Assembly (NCBI GenBank): GCA_021234155.1
Contig: JAJEKV010000014.1
Location: 11,119,563-11,183,562, forward strand
DNA from: Isoetes taiwanensis
Taxonomy: Eukaryota > Streptophyta > Lycopodiopsida > Isoetales > Isoetaceae
Length of the DNA: 64,000 bases
Direction of reading: 5' to 3'
The position numbers were made by a program, and so were the translations under genes. Of the stretch, positions 47,552 to 59,953 are shown piece by piece (position 1 is the first letter of the stretch; the number at the start of each line of letters is the position of its first letter). The notes below the pieces were generated by a model. It was not told where the DNA came from and did no database searches. It saw only the letters and a program-made list of their open reading frames with translations.

Positions 47552-50244
47552 TAGATAGGAAAAAACTTTTAATTCATAAACCTTGGCACGATTCCCAAGA
47601 AACTAAAAATGAAGGTCTAAATGAGCCCTTTTTGAAAATTCTTTTTTGCAAACAGAATCTTTTTTGATGCTCTATGACGTGAAAGAATCTTTTTTGCAAA
47701 ATGAACGTTTTGACTTTTTGGCTCCATTATGGGGTAAGAACATGGTGAGGTGGCAAGTAGGAAAGGTGAGTTGGCAAAAAGAGGATGATATGGCAATGAG
47801 AGATGATGAGGTGTCAGACAAGTTGGCAAAGTATCTTTTTTCTAGTCAAAACTTCTGATGAGATGGAAGTGATGTGTGTGGCACGTGTGTGGTGATGTGG
47901 AAGCATTAGTGATGATGTGGCATGATGATATGTCCCCTTAATAGTCCAAATAACTTATTCAGGAGAAATTTCGAAGAAAATAGACTTTTTATGAAGGGTG
48001 ACATGTGTGTGTGATGAATGGCAATGGTGGTGATGTGGATGGTGATTTGGCAACTTTTGAGTGGTGACATGGATCAATTTGGCACTAGTGCATATAAAAT
48101 TGGAAACTTTAGGCAATAAGTTGATCCTTTGACTTTTCTTGATTCCCTTAGGAGTTTTGGCACTTCCTCTCTCCATTTTCACTTTTAGAGAGAGAATTTG
48201 ACCCTAGATCATGGGAGTGGCCAAATTGAGTGAAATTTTTTGCTTTTACAAGATGGTGATGGCATGATGAACGTGTGAAGTGTGAATGGTATATGAATGA
48301 TATGTTTTGACTAGAAAAATATTTCTTTTGCCAATTTGCTATGGGATATGAAGGCTAGGCATGGAATTTGAGGCAAATGGGATCTTTTGCATAGGAGAAG
48401 AGATGATGAGCTTAAGAGATGGATCATGTGAAATAGTCATGCCAAGAACTCAATAGTAAAACCACATACCAAGTCAACTCAAGGGGTCTTCCAAACTTCA
48501 AATTTGCTTTGCTTGGATCACCTTTCCTTGCATCCTTGTGTGATCTTTCATGAATGTCTTCACTTTGGTCTTCAAGTATCCACTTATGATCTTTAGGGAT
48601 GTGTTCTCTTCAAATCAATGGTGTTTGTATATCTGTGCTCAAATCAACATGCAGGCATAAGTATATCAACATGTGTCTTGCTCTTCTATGCTGCCATAGC
48701 ATGGCAGCATCATGCCAAACAGAAAGAATAGGCTGGTACCCCAGCCTCTGTATTTTGCAAATGATTCAACTGAAGTTCCTGCCAGCTGCCAATGTGGAAA
48801 TATAGTTGGCAACTTTGTGATCCTGCAATGGATGAAAAGAAAAAGGTGTTGACAAGTGAACCAGATGATATGCATGTGGTTATGAATATGGAAGGCAGGT
48901 GAACCTGCATGACAAATGAGATTGTTATTAGAAAAATAACACTACTGGATGGGGATATGACAGCAGTATGATGATTTTGATGTGAAATCATTAGATTGAG
49001 GTATTAGATTGAGGCAACTCTTGAGCAGGTTACTATAAAATGAATGTGTGGAGAGTCTTCCTGCACGTGACAAGATGTTTGTTAGTACAATGAGCTGCTG
49101 TTATGGTAGGAATGGTAGGAAGAGAATGTGTGAATATGATATGTATGAGTACAAATTCAGATGCTCCTGCATAGAAATCAAAACATTAGTGATAAGAATA
49201 CATAATTTGGGCCTTGTACAAGCTGGCACCTGCATGAATCTCCTTGTTTTGCATTAGTTTCAATAGTGGAATCCTTGAGCATAAACAATTTTATCTAAAC
49301 AACTTCTTTTTATCTTAAGGATACAAACTAACTTCCAAAGCACTCCTACATTTATGTTTTGTCTTTTCTTCTTCTGTTTTTTATGTTTTGCAATTATGAT
49401 CAACTCAAAAAAGCAAACTAGACTAGCCTACCTACAAATCCTTTCTGGTTTTTTAACTAAATAAACTTAAGGCAACATGTTGTTGCCAGTACATTTTCAA
49501 ATGCAGAATGTTGAAGGGATTTAGCAGTTATCTACCATTAAGCACATCCCTTAACCAATAGGAATCCTTGCCTGCTATCCCCATTACTTCCAAAGGCCCT
49601 TTCCAAAGATTCTCAAAGCTGCTACATCTTCCCTTGCCTTATTCCATTTAAGAACCAATTCACCTATTTTGAGGGTACCTTGAAGCTTATGAGCAGCTTT
49701 AAATGCTGCTACGTCTTTTTTTGATCAGAACTGCATTCTCAGCTTCATACCTGTGTTCTTCCAACTGCATCAACCTTATACACCTTTCTCTTAATGCATC
49801 TTCCATTTCTAAATTTATTTGATAAGCCAACCTAAGAGATGGCAGCTCAAGCTTGATTGAACAATGAATTCTATGCCATAAACAAGCTAAAAGGTGTATG
49901 CTTAAGTAGATGCTTTAGTGTGGTCCTATATGCCCATAATGCATCATGCAGCTTCAAGTGCCAGTCTCTTTTGGAGATGCTAATGGTTTTCTTCAGGATT
50001 GACTTCAAATTCTTATTAATTGACTCAGCTTGACCATTTCTTTGAGGGTAGTATGCTGAGCTTTTGGTATGCTTGACTTTAAAAAATCTATTCTATTCTA
50101 CTCTATTCTTTGAGAGTACCTAGCAGCAAAGCAATGGTTTGGTTCATTAATTGACTTCCCCTATCAGAGACAATTTTAAAAGGAATCACAAATCTAGCAC
50201 AAATATTTTCATGGAGAAATCTTGATAGGCCCGACCGATCCATA

Positions 50245-52646
50245 TAAGATTGTCTTTTCTAAGGAGGTAGTATAGGCCAAGTGGAATGAGTTCTGGGATG
50301 CTTATGCACAAAATAAGCTTCCACACACCATGGGTAGAGTGCCTCCTATCGATGCAAGCATCTTTGACTTGAATGTGACGGAGATGAGAAAGACTCAAGG
50401 GCTAACCGACACTGAGATCATTTAGGTTTTAGATCAGTGCCCTAGAAACATTTCACTCTTTGTATTGGACAGCATAGGTGGAAAAGGAGACATGGGGATG
50501 AATCATAAAGACTATAGCAGCTTCTTTATTGCCTGCATAGGATTGACGATTGAACGGTCATTTACCATTGAAAAGACTATAGCAGCTTCTTTATTGCCTG
50601 CATAGGATTGACGACTGAACGGTCATTTACCATTGAAAAGACTATAGCAGCTTCTTTATTGCCTGCATAGGATTGATGACTGAACGGTCATTTACCATTA
50701 TCATTATTTGTCCATCAGGCGAGTCACATTTACATGCACTATCCGTAGCTCATGATCTAGAGTCTTGAAAATCATTAGGGAGGGATGCCTAATATATGAT
50801 GGTAAGGACAATGAACTACGGACATCACAGAAGATGGCACATGTAATCTTCATATTGATATCCATGTTGTTAGACGAGGATTATGAGAATGCTAAAGGCA
50901 AGGCTCACAATATTGCATGGGAGTGTTTTCTTTTAGATGATCCCGAGTTAACAACAATATTCTATCACTCAGGATTAGGTTAATTAGGAAGAGAGTGAAG
51001 ATGATGTGGACCCTATCTTAAATGGTGAGATCATGTATCAACTACTGACGAAGGAGAAGGGTCCCTTAAATAAGAATGGTTTCTCCCCTGCTATGGCTAG
51101 TTATCTTGTCGAGGTATTTGCTCCAATTGATACAACGTGCTTGGAACTTCATGTTAGAGGCTATGTTGCCCGAGAGGCTCTGAAAAGTGCTAGTTGTTAG
51201 TGATGAGCAGGCAAGAGACTTTCTTGAGCCATTCTTCATGCACGTACTTAAGAAATCTTCAAGGGGGCCTTATGGAAGACTCAAGTCTACAGCAGCCGCC
51301 AACATCGTGGACATGTCAAAAGCCATCATAGACATGGGATCTGGTGAGATAATTAGTACTGCACAGCCTGATAAGGAAACAAGTGTGCAGATAGCAGCTC
51401 AAGTGGCTGCTCAAAGTAGTGTCATTGGACTGAGTATGGGGAATATCATGGACTTCCTCAACAGTGGTGCTGACAATCCTACCATGCCAGTATTAAGCAA
51501 GGGCACAATTGACAGGGCACTCAAGGCAGAAAAGGTTTCTACCTAGGAAGCAGACGACGGAAGTGTCTCTAGTGATTCCAAAGTTTGCCCAATCAACAAT
51601 GAAATACTGTCAGTAGTGAAGGAGCTAAAGGAATTAATACCGAAAAATGACACTTCTGACAGTCAACACAGGACGGAGAGTAAGGTGGACACCGCGTCAA
51701 ATGCTGCCAAGGATGACGTCGACACTGTAGATGAAAGGTATGGATGGCAACACGTTTGGGCGATTTCATTTTTATCATGTATCTAAATTAAATCACGTGT
51801 AGCGTGAACAATTTTGTTGAAAATAAATCACGCCAAGCACGATTTAGTTACTCCATCATTAGTGCCGGATAAAGCACACCTAGCGCAATTTAGTTACTCC
51901 TAAATGCCATTTAAAGCATACCTAGCACGATTATTTTGTTGCCATGTATATGTTAAGGATGTTTATGCGTATCATATTTTACTGACAGCATCCCATGTCT
52001 ATCGTTGCAGAGCGCCTAATGTTTCCAACAAGATTCTGATGTTCGACCTAAACGGAGTTCTTTGCAAGATGTATTTGAAAAAAAAAGTGGCTCGAGATCA
52101 ATTCAATCAAACACCAGTGGAATCAAATTCCAAGCGGATCTATCCTCGGCCTTACTTGAAGAGATGCTGGATGAGGCGTTTAGGTTATTTCAAGTTAGTA
52201 TTTGGTCATCCATGGAACTCTGGAACATCAAGGCTACTTTGGAGGCATTGGAGGAAATGGGTAGACAGTGGTTAATATTTTGGGATCAGACCAAGTGTGT
52301 GCAGTTCAGTAATCCTAAAGATTCCAACTGCAAACCTGTTTTCATCAAGCATTTGAGTAACATGATCCAGATGAACTTGGTATCGAGAATAAGGATGATA
52401 TAATCATAGTAGTAAATGATGCTCTCAAATGCTTCTACAATCAAACTCACCCTGAATCCACCTTCTTATGATCCAAAAGGCTTTGCGACTGAAGATTTCC
52501 TGGTCCAGTTCATGCCTATTATGAATAAATTGGCCATGGAAATGATAGTGAGTCAAATCTTAGAATCACATCCCGAACTAGACAGAACAGCGGAGATGGA
52601 ACTAGACCTCGTAACTTATGTGGAAAAATATGGATTGATACCTTAA
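50245..52646 (+). pseudogene. Gene ending in an FCP1/HAD-like domain, decayed
   Basis: A plus-strand frame runs with breaks from 50245. Its N-terminal part (KWNEFWDAYAQNKLP, GLTDTEII, CLIYDGKDNELRTSQKMAHV, DEQARDFLEPFFMHVLKKSS) is unknown to me. An exon ends at 51737 (GTATGG) and the next starts after TCGTTGCAG at 52010 with NKILMFDLNGVLC. IYPRPYL follows, and in the next frame SIWSSMELWNIKATLEALEE, FWDQTKC, FNNP-like and NDALKCFYNQTHPES. These match plant FCP1-homology (NLI-interacting) proteins of the HAD phosphatase superfamily. The nucleophile box is DLNG rather than DxDx, as in some plant members, so activity is doubtful. In-frame TAGs occur at 50272, 50427 and 51544, with a 1-nt slip near 52158 and a triplicated 65-bp unit near 50507. 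Stop TAA is at 52644. Confidence 0.6.
50507..50700 (+). repeat. 65-bp unit in three tandem copies
   Basis: Copies 50507-50571, 50572-50636 and 50637-50700 each read AAAGACTATAGCAGCTTCTT to CGGTCATTTACCATT with only two substitutions (GACGATT, GACGACT, GATGACT). The unit lies within a protein-like frame and, not being a multiple of three, breaks it. Confidence 0.97.
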
Positions 52647-52649
52647 TGT

Positions 52650-53190
52650 TTAATTGGAATATATGACTGCTTTTACTTCTAATCATGTCACATATCCATA
52701 ATCACGGGGTTGTTTTTTACCCAAAGACAAGTGTAATATCTTATGAAATTATATATGGTTATTCGACTCAATGTTCCAGCTTCTGATGTCATGAATTTGA
52801 ACAACTTGTCCTTGAGAATTACAATGTTTATGTTGTTTATGAAGCCCAAGAAAAAGATAAAAAAATACAAAAACCTCTTAGACAACAACCACTGGTTGGC
52901 GTGATTTTGGAATTGACATAATCCCAATTTAATTGAATGATGGTTCAATGTAATATTTTGTTCCAATCATTTACTTATTATAATGTTTTTGGGAATATCC
53001 TCTTTCTAGGTCGTTGATAACGTGGACAACAGTTAAATCTGGCAAAGAAATGAAATTTTGGCAAAAAATGAAATTTGGTAACCTGAAAAGAAAGAGTGTT
53101 TTCTTAAGAGCACTTTCATTTACCTATTTTTTGGGTTGCCCCAAGGGCACAAGAAATATTCACAGACTATTCCAAGTAGATGGTGGAGAT
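52650..53190. other. No gene recognised
   Basis: AT-rich spacer between the FCP1-like pseudogene and the PHD fragment; only short open frames without motifs. Confidence 0.5.
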
Positions 53191-53294
53191 AGAGGGGCAT
53201 GTGCGTTTTGAGGGCTGCGATCGTTTGGAGGTAAGTTTGTTTATATTTCCAGTTTCAATCGACTTTTGAAGACGATATTAACGACTCTGGATGC

Positions 53295-53425
53295 GGTAGA
53301 TTTACGAGTTAGGAAGCATCGTGACGAATGCCAACTATGTGGTGAGAAGAAAGGATCCTATGCATAGTGTTTGGCAAAAGGTTGCGGAGCTCATTTTTTG
53401 TTTCATGTGGGATTAGTCGTGGGGC
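53295..53425 (+). pseudogene. Extended PHD (zf-HC5HC2H) fragment
   Basis: One frame reads LRKHRDECQLCGEKKGSYA, then TAG, then CLAKGCGAHFLFHVG. The pattern C-x2-C-x-KKG-(x)-C-x4-GC-x2-x-FH fits the extended PHD finger of chromatin proteins, in which the residue at the stop is commonly Gln (GACIQC). Only this piece is visible; no neighbouring domain was found, so it is a scrap of a larger gene or a captured fragment. Confidence 0.5.
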
Positions 53426-55549
53426 TCTTTTTGAGGCAATCTTAGTCATTCCTCATTGTGCAAGCAATTACTTTTTTCCCATTTTTTTCTTTAATGTATT
53501 TCTATAGGGAATCCTTGTCTTACAAATGCCACTTTAGATACTGCATTGTAGACACTTCTTTTGCTTCCTGCTCATCCCAGTTCTATGGTCAACATGCTCG
53601 TGAGCTTTGCACAACTATGTATTTTATCCACGTGCATAGGTACTCTAGATTTTAAGAGGCTACTCAGCATGGATTAATGTTTCAGCAGCATCAATATATG
53701 TTCTTTGCTGCTTCAACTACATCATGAGAAGCTCATCAGGTGTCCAAAAGCACTTTTATGCTAAAGCAAGAGTAGAGATAGAAGAGTATTGAGTAACTTA
53801 CTAGTGACATCAAGCATGGCTGATAATTCATTCTATATAGACCATGTTAGCTGCAGTTGTTATATTTTACCATTTCCAGAGTAGCCATATTTCTCAATGA
53901 TAGAGAAACTAACTACATTGTAACGAACATCTCGAAAGCTGTGTGGTTACTCTTTAAAAGTTCTAGAGCCATATTCCGGATAAACTTCTGTGAAATAACT
54001 ATCAAAATAAATGCATTTACTTTTTATAAGAAATTTATCGCGGCGGCCAAGGCCGCCATGAACATATCTCTTTATCGACTCATAAGAGTTGAACTAATCT
54101 AAGGACATTTCATGTTATAGAAGCAATTTATCAACATGACTCTCTAATCATCAATGCATTTGCACTTTATCGACATATTGTTTCAATACTGAAATAGAAG
54201 CAATGGTATGCTTTTGCTTCACCATCGTCTCTTGATATATAACCTTGTAACCATTCTCAAATTTTCTACCATAATAAAACCATTATTGAAATAGATACTC
54301 TCCAAGGAAAATACTGGAAGTCAAGTCTCGTAAAGAACATTAGAACGACTAATGCAAAGGACAATTCCATCCCATAATAATAAAGGAGAACATGGATCCA
54401 TAGGCCCGCAAGAACAAGGATCTGCGTTCTGTTTCATAATTTACGAGCAAAAAGCATAAAGTAACGCATCTTTGTTGAAAGCCAAATTCCTTTTTAATTA
54501 GTCTTAAAATGTGCTTTGGGATGCTCAAGCATCAATTCTGCTAAAACTTGAGCATGGGCCAAGTCTGTGTCATGGAGTCCACTTTAGGAGGCAATACAAA
54601 ATCATTTGTAGGTTTTATACCGTTTCTAGTGATAAAAGGAAAAAAAGAATCTCTAATAAACTTTTAAAAGGGGACCATGCAAGTGTTTAAGAAATGTATG
54701 CTCGTATCCATATTCTAGCTTGCATAAGAAAACAATTCTCTAATAAACTTGAATGCAAAAAATATGCTTTCAAGTAGTGAAGAAAACTTGCAATTTTCTA
54801 GCCAATACAAGGCACTTGGACAACATGAAAGCTATACTGTTAGTTTGACACTACATAAACTATGCTGGCATTAAACTCGAAATGAAGTAATTGAAGAGGT
54901 TTTAGCTTCAAAGAACGTGCCTCCAAACATGATTCAGTTTATAATATTTTTGTTCTATGGCCATGTTATAAGCCTTTCTACCCATCCATATGGCTGTTGT
55001 GTGATCCAGGTATGTGATAATTTGGTCTATTTCTTTCTATGCAAAGACACAGTCTCACATTTTTTGATATAGGTATCTTGGAGCTTTGTACAGATGAACA
55101 AAAGCAGTCTGGGATAATGGAGGAGATTTTGTAAGCTACATTGCTGGACACTGTTGGTAAGCTCGGCTTCTGGAACAGAAGTGTGTTGTTCGTGGAATCG
55201 AGAAAGCAGGTGAGTTGTGCCACAGTGAGAAAATGTCTACAATGTACATTAAAATAGGTGATTTATATTGGATATCAGAGACCGGTTGATTTTTTGATCA
55301 AACTTTGGCGGTCTGTGCAGGGAATCGTCAACAAGGGCAAGCGCTGGTACTAAAGGAGTATATTGCGAAAACATTTACTCAGTAACCTCACCATATTCGA
55401 TGCCAGTGCCGAATGTCCAATTCTGTAACGGGGAAGAGCGTAATATTATCCACACACAGAGAAGAATTATATGCAAAGCAAAGGGGGAAGCAAATCTGTT
55501 TTATAGCCAAGCGATCCTGGAGGTAAAAGGCGCCCGTATATCTACAACG
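53426..55549. other. No clear gene; one weak exon-like piece
   Basis: Mostly AT-rich with short frames. At about 55135-55208 a plus-strand piece (ATLLDTVGKLGFWNRSVLFV) is followed by CAGGTGAGT, a good donor, and may be an orphan exon, but I cannot assign it. A GGCGGCCAAGGCCGCC palindrome lies at 54042-54057. Confidence 0.4.
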
Positions 55550-55551
55550 GG

Positions 55552-56360
55552 ATGTGGTTTATCCGGACATAATTTTGGTGGTTTTTCCAGACATGCCATG
55601 GACACCCATCCCATAGCCATCCAGGCATCCATGCGCCCATGATGGCCACCCAGAGGATCTTCAATGACCCCATGAATGCCATCCGGTGGTTTTTCCGGAC
55701 ATGCAGGCCATTAATCATTAATGCGTGTACCTGATTTCTGGGAGATTTTGACCGGTGTACCTGTTGTATTAAAGACTTGTACTTTTTCCCATTTTATTGC
55801 TTTTCCCGCTTCGATTTAAATTTCAAAAACAGGGTATTGGTTTATCCGGACACGTCTGGAAGTGGTTTATCTGGACACCATCTACTGGTTTTTCCGGACA
55901 CCGATCTAGTGGTTATTCTGGACATTACTTCATAGTTTTTCTGTACATTACTTCATGATTTTTTTGGACGTATATGATTTTTTTGTGCAGATAGTGGACA
56001 TATAGTGGTGGTTTATCTGGACACAAGGTAGTGGTTTATCTGGACAATGTATGGGTTGGACTTAAAATCACATCCCTTAGGTATAAATACACCAAGTATT
56101 TATACCTTGAGTATTTATACCCAATGCCAATGACTACCCTATTAGTTTATCTGGACACAAGTTGGTGGTTTATCTGGACAATGTATGGGTAGGGCTTGGA
56201 ATCACATACCATAGGTATAAATACACCAAGTATTTATACCTTGAGTATTTCTACCCAATGCCAATGACTACCCTATTGGTTTATCTGGACACAAGTTGGT
56301 GGTTTATTTGGACACAACCTTGTGGTTTATCTGGACAATGTATGGGTAGGGCTTGGAATC
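55552..56360 (+). repeat. Dispersed GGTTTATCYGGACA motif array
   Basis: About 16 copies of a 14-15-base motif, GGTTT(A/T)TC(C/T)GGACA and close variants, occur with uneven spacing of about 15-130 bases. First clear copy 55556, last 56324. The spacing is not that of a simple minisatellite. No protein is encoded consistently. Confidence 0.85.
56031..56360 (+). repeat. 135-bp tandem repeat with TATA-like hairpin, cut by a retroelement
   Basis: Units starting GGTTTATCTGGACAATGTAT begin at about 56031, 56166 and 56322. The first two include GGTATAAATACACCAAGTATTTATACC, a perfect 11-bp inverted repeat with a 5-base loop. The third unit stops after GGCTTGGAATC exactly where element 2 begins (56361); unit 2 continues GGAATCACATACC there. 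Confidence 0.9.
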
Positions 56361-59300
56361 TGTTGAAGGCTTTTTTGGCAAAACCTCCAACCTAATGGTT
56401 TAGAACCTCCAGGTTGCTTAAGGCAACCACTCTGAATCACCAAAACCTGGAAAAGTCACTGAAATTTCAAGATCAGACTGCTTTCCCTGAAGCAAAAAAA
56501 ATGGTCTGACCATAAACTTGTGCCATTTAAAATCAAATCAAGCAAATCAATTGATTTTTTGATAGAGATCTTCTTAACAGATGTGGGAATCAGTGTTCAA
56601 AAGTCTAGATAGAGCTGAGATAAGCAAGGTTCTCAAAATCACACTTCGACCGGTCAAAATTGGTCAATACTAGCAACAAAGAAGCTATTCTTTGCGCATT
56701 GAAGATGGAACAAGTTTTTAGTTTTGGAAATTTGAGATATCTCCGACCGGGTGTCTAGATTGAAGGCAACTTAAAAATTGCAGGAAATTAACAACCTAAA
56801 GGGTAGAATTTGATTAAAATCTCCTATCACCGACCGACGGCAAGAACCCGAGAGCAACTTTACCTAATATGAAATCTAATTGGCTTTTTGTGTTTTTTTC
56901 AAGTGTATCAGTTCGAAATACCCTCTAGTTATAGTGCATAAAAATTTCAAACTAAATTATTTTTTAGTTTTCAAAAATCAAGGATTAAACTCAAGAACAA
57001 TCACCACACGAATTTTTTTTTCTAAGGTCGATTTTCATTCAAGAAGCTATTCAAAAGATCAACATCAATTTCCCCGAGTCTAATGGTCTCGAAAAACAAT
57101 CAAACAGATCAAATTGTCAATAATCTCAAAAGTGGTCGATAATCTCAATAGCCCGGCCAATTCTTCCGAATTTGGAGGCTAGAGGAGCAAATGCAGCTAG
57201 GAATCACCAATCCGCCTCTAAAAGCTTCAAGTCGACGTTCTTCACGCATACAACCCCTAAAAAACAATGCAAGATCTCAATCCATCTTAAACGGCCCTGC
57301 TTCGCCTCAAAATCTTGGCAAATTCCTGTTTGAAATTCAAATTTTTGTTTGTTTATGAGTCGGTATGGATGCGTGTAGGTGAATGGAGGGTGCGAGTTAT
57401 GATTAAGGTGTAATTCCAACCAATTTTCCTGGATCTTGGCCTTCATCGAAAATTAGGGTTCTTGAAAAATAGTCCAAATATCCCACGTGCATGTTTAGAA
57501 AAAAGCGCACTAGTGTATAAAAGGAATTTTACCGCAATTTCTCCCGAATAAACGCGCCATTATGAAGGGGAACTGCCTGCGGCTCACCCCCATGCCCCAT
57601 GGTGCCACGTGGAGGGTGTGGATTGGTGGATGAGCTGGCAGGGGGGGGGGGGTAGAAAATGATAGGTGGGGTAGAATAGGAAATTTTTTTTTTAATTTTT
57701 ATAGAAAGGCACTAATCTCAAGGCAATAATCCAAAGGCCAAGATAAAGGATATTAGCATAGGGTAGAAAATGCTAGGTGGGGTAGAATAGGAAAATTTTT
57801 TTTAATTTTTTATAGAAAGGCACCGAATCTCAAGGCAATAATCCAAAGGCCAAGATAAAGGATATTAGCATATTCTCCCATCTCAATTGGAATCTTTTGC
57901 TAGGAATAATTTTTTGCATAGCTTAACCATAGGATGTGAAATATGGCAAAAAAAAGATGACTAGGCAATTGTGATGGCATATGACATGGCAATGGTGATG
58001 ACTAGGCAAATGACATGGCAATGTATCTTGACTCAATTTTTGTCTAGCCAAAAACTTTTTTCAACTTATGGATGTGGATGACACGTGTATGGCATATATG
58101 ATGATGAGGAGGATGATGTGCAAATGACATGGCACTCCCAAGTGGGGCAATATTACATAGAATCATAATCAACTTGAAAAATGGAAGCCCTTTAGCCAAT
58201 TTTTAATTTTTGAACTTGGGGATGGAGGGAGTATGATGTAAGTGATGATGAGGAATGATGGAGATGTGAGGTGGCTTTCCAAGGTTATACGTGGGCACAA
58301 TGCCACCTTTATGCATAACTTTTGCAAATTCCTTGACCATTTTTCTTTTTGGAAGCTTATCATGGAAATGAATGTATGGAGTTATGGAAGAGATGAGAGT
58401 GAAGCTTTTTGGCTAGACAAAAAAATGTTGTCAATTGGAAAACAAGGTTGATTGAGGATGTACCAACTTGGAAATCAAGGAAAGAAGGTGGTATGGGGTG
58501 AAATAATGGTATAGGAATTTGCCTCAATATGAACTTGATCTAGAGTTATTTTGCACATACCATGGAACTCTTGGGGGTCTTCAAAACCTTCTTATGTCTT
58601 CAAAGTAAATGTTTGTGTCCTTTGCTCTTTGTTTGCTCAAATATGATGACTTGACTTTTTCTTGCTCCTTGTGACCATTTAATTTGATCTAATGAAATAG
58701 CTTCCATGAATGTCCTTCCTTAGTCTTCATCAAAAAAAAATCTTCAATGATCCGAAACAAAATAATCCTTCAAGAGTGTAATCAGCTTAAAATCAAAGAT
58801 TGGCAGCTTTGTCTTCTTCTTGTGTTGTACAATTTTCTCTTGCCGCCACAAAATGTGGCAAAGATCATGCTAAAAAGAAAGAGGAAGCTGGTCCACCAAA
58901 TTCCCCATACTTCAACCTCACAAAATTTCAAAGATGTTGAGAAGTTTGCCTTGATGGGAAGTTGAACTAGGCACTTCCGAGGGAAATGAATGTGGCAAGG
59001 AGTGAAGTCATATGGAATAAATAGGCCAACAAGTGAGCGATGGAAGTATGACAATGGCGGGTGCACCTGCATGGAAATAAAAATGTTCAAAGATTTGCAA
59101 GCCCCGCTTGGTGGGATGTTGATTTGGCGCAGCTTGCTAAAGGGATAGGAATATGAAAAGAAGAGTATATGATAAGGCTTGATGCTAGGTAGGACCACAA
59201 ATGTGCGTATGAATGATGGCCAACCCGGTGCACCCGCATGACAAATAAAGATGATTAGCATTTGCAAGCCTCGCTTGTGGGGATGTTGATTTGGCGAGCT

Positions 59301-59460
59301 TGCTAGAAGGACATGATCATGAAGTGAAGGTAAGGAATAAGGCTCGATGTCAAGCAGGATCACTAATGCACGATGATGGTCGACCGGTGAACCCGCATGG
59401 AAAATATTCAACCTCTTGAAGACAACATCCCCGATCGCTAAACCCCAAGTTAAAAGCTAC
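56361..59460 (-). repeat. 3' LTR and untranslated region of element 2
   Basis: Holds no conserved gene. The inner LTR border is not clear to me. Internal duplications: 57651-57761 and 57762-57872 (GGTAGAAAATG to GATATTAGCAT, 111-bp period), and about 59039-59216 against 59217-59400 (words TTGCAAGCC.CGCTTG, GGGATGTTGATTTGGCG and CACCCGCATG). A 13-G run is at 57640. A 209-codon minus-strand open frame (58782-59411) just follows the second duplication and is probably meaningless. Confidence 0.65.
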
Positions 59461-59953
59461 ACATGACATTTTAAGCAAGAATAAAGTCGAAATAATACTT
59501 AATCAATCACAAAGAACATACGTAACAAAATGTTTTTGATGTTTTTGATGTTTTTATCTTTTTATAATTTTTTCTCAAAGTTGAATTTATGTCTAAACAC
59601 ACTTAAATCCTAATTTAAGTTAAGGATGCATCTTCGATTATGCAAACAAACATAGGGCAACATGTTGTTGCCAATACCTCTTCAAATGTAGAATGTTGAT
59701 AGGATTTGGCAGCTTATAGTTATCTTCCACGATCTTAACCAAGATGAATCTCGGCCCGCTACACCTATAACTTCAAAAGGACCCTCCCATAAATTCTCAA
59801 ATTTGCTTTGCAACCTTCTCCCTTGCTTTATTCCATTTCAAAACCAATTCCCCTTCCTTGAATATTCCTTGAGCTTGTGAGCAGCTTTTAAAAGCTGCAA
59901 CATCCTTGGCCTTTTTAATCATAACAAAGATTTTCTCGCTTCATATCTCATGC

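Larger units (their letters stand above)
46093..50218 (-). mobile_element. Ty3/gypsy element 1, 3' part only
   Basis: The left edge TGTTGAAGG, with CCTCCAGGTTGCTTAAGGCA further in, is the same as that of element 2 at 56361, so this is the 3' LTR end of a minus-strand element. The LTR-like region continues with weaker similarity to about 49300. At 49440-50180 the minus strand holds the end of the integrase region, matching 59650-60340 word by word (GGCAACATGTTGTTGCCA, CTTCAAATG, GCATCA...AGCTTCAAGTG). Similarity stops near 50190-50218, so the remainder of pol and the 5' LTR are missing. It is inserted in the MULE transposase gene. Confidence 0.8.

Noticed and set aside
58782-59411. 209-codon minus-strand ORF in the LTR region of element 2
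   Set aside because: It spans a diverged tandem duplication, has no domain, and is absent in element 1.
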